Below are positions 63,175 to 64,000 of a stretch of DNA of 64,000 bases, piece by piece. Origin of the DNA: Marinobacter changyiensis (lineage in GTDB: Bacteria > Pseudomonadota > Gammaproteobacteria > Pseudomonadales > Oleiphilaceae); NCBI RefSeq assembly GCF_009193265.1, contig NZ_VZZZ01000001.1, positions 930,001 to 994,000 on the forward strand, read 5' to 3'. Both the position numbers and the translations under genes were made by a program. Within the stretch, counting starts at the first letter, position 1; every line of letters starts with the position of its first letter. The notes under the pieces were generated by a model that saw nothing but the letters and a program-made list of their open reading frames with translations, was not told the origin of the DNA and ran no database searches.

Positions 63175-64000
63175 ATGATCGTCCTCTGCAAACCCACTCT
63201 TGCAAGCTTGCCCGGGTTGAGTAAAGCGACTGGCCGCATTTCGCGGGCTATGGTCATACTAAGCTTGGTGTTCTATTGCACACCAGGGCTTTCACAAAGC
63301 TACGAAGGCCCGATGTCCATTGAAGACCGCTTGAAACACCCGAGCTCGACCGCGGTAGAGATGAACGACAGTGCCGTACTCTCACTCCTTGAAAAGACTT
63401 CCCCCTCAAAGCCACTCGATCTGTCAGGCAAGAAGCTTTATCGGCTGGCACTACCCGGGGTTGACCTTAAGAAATCCAGTTTCCGCTCCGCCCGGCTGAA
63501 TCACTCCAACTTTAGCGGAGCAGATCTTTCCGGGGCCGATCTGGGCGGGGCTGAAATGCTCGAATCCGATTTATCCGGTGCCAACCTCCAGGGCGCCAAC
63601 CTTTTCATGACGCAGCTTCTGAATTCGAACCTGGAAAATGCCGACCTGACCGGCGCACGGGCAGCTGCCAACTTTAATGGCGCCAACATGAGAGGGGCTA
63701 TTCTGATCGACGCGGATGCCAGCGCCGACATGGGCAACCAGTCCATGGGACTCCAGCGCGGCACATTCCAGAAGACGGACCTTGAGGGCGCGGATCTTTC
63801 CCGGGCCAAGTTGAGCCGAGTGGACATGCGATACTCAAACCTCAGGAAGGCCAATTTGAAGGGCGCCGACCTGACCCGCGCGGATTTGAGGGGTGCCGAC
63901 TTTTCCGGCGCAAACCTCACCAATGCCAACCTGACCGAAGCCAATATTGAACACACGGATTTTACCGGCATGACCGGACTGGATACCGTGGTCGGCCTGG
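63175..64000 (+). CDS. Exported pentapeptide-repeat protein (cut by window edge)
   Basis: The frame is open to the window end (275 codons). It starts with a signal peptide (core MVILSLVFYCTPGLSQS, residues 26-42). From about residue 100 it has tandem A-D-L-S-G/A-N-L-x-x type pentapeptides that form a right-handed square beta-helix. The repeats break near residues 175-205 for a short spacer (MGNQSMGLQ) and then resume. The ATG at 63175 has only a weak CAGGTA site. The ATG at 63250 has none but would give a tighter signal peptide. An open frame on the other strand (63501-63971) is only the shadow of the repeats. Confidence 0.82.
   Translation, partial: MIVLCKPTLASLPGLSKATGRISRAMVILSLVFYCTPGLSQSYEGPMSIEDRLKHPSSTAVEMNDSAVLSLLEKTSPSKPLDLSGKKLYRLALPGVDLKKSSFRSARLNHSNFSGADLSGADLGGAEMLESDLSGANLQGANLFMTQLLNSNLENADLTGARAAANFNGANMRGAILIDADASADMGNQSMGLQRGTFQKTDLEGADLSRAKLSRVDMRYSNLRKANLKGADLTRADLRGADFSGANLTNANLTEANIEHTDFTGMTGLDTVVGL

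Noticed and set aside
63501..63971. 156-residue antisense frame
   Set aside because: It is the mirror of the pentapeptide repeats, whose real frame carries a signal peptide and the A-D/N-L pattern.

Overview
The window looks like chromosome of a marine gammaproteobacterium, most probably Marinobacter or a close relative. This is inferred from gene content and protein style: several beta-oxidation gene sets, an OmpW porin, RhlE, MltF, a sodium-dependent NSS transporter next to leucine dehydrogenase, an ice-binding lipoprotein and many short-spaced operons. No rRNA, tRNA, CRISPR array, prophage or intact insertion sequence was found.

Layout. 1-430 is the start of an EamA permease cut by the window edge. 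528-7986 is a TetR regulator divergent from a five-gene beta-oxidation operon (FadB-like, thiolase, two PimC/PimD-type acyl-CoA dehydrogenases, SDR). The two genes meet over paired 14-bp operators. 7983-10302 holds small envelope proteins, a LysE relic and a CinA-N protein. 10595-14026 is a frameshifted M17 aminopeptidase translationally coupled to a 655-residue protein with a papain-like Gln/Cys/His/Asn pattern. 14549-22333 is a catabolic island: FCD-type GntR regulator, class III CoA-transferase, TRAP transporter, aconitase-family hydratase and HMG-CoA-lyase-family enzyme. Together these could import an unsaturated branched diacid, hydrate it, activate it and cleave it. 22402-25396 carries glutathione and flavin detoxification genes (GST, ChaC, OYE reductase, HxlR regulator).

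25554-36451 is housekeeping: OmpW, RhlE, leucine dehydrogenase with a LiuR-like palindrome upstream, NSS transporter, MltF, a CobW GTPase, an acyl-CoA synthetase and an acetylpolyamine-amidohydrolase-like deacetylase. 36581-39145 holds an esterase and a VWA/DnaJ pair. 39488-45905 is a tightly coupled four-gene operon: nitrilase, ATP-grasp ligase, C45 Ntn hydrolase and a PLP decarboxylase with an N-terminal extension. It looks like an undescribed amine or amide pathway, and a 30-bp scar resembling the VWA gene lies just after it.

45963-53478 carries an NAD(P)-binding protein, an ADP-ribosylglycohydrolase, an AT-rich leader and an ice-binding lipoprotein, a diguanylate cyclase, a zinc metallopeptidase and a DUF1206 membrane protein. 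53479-55310 is a decayed zone with remains of a haloalkane dehalogenase, a GFA enzyme and a DUF421 protein, plus one intact 53-residue gene. 55340-64000 returns to ordinary genes (hydrolase, homocysteine methyltransferase, TPR protein, PfkB kinase, NTF2-like) and ends inside an exported pentapeptide-repeat protein.
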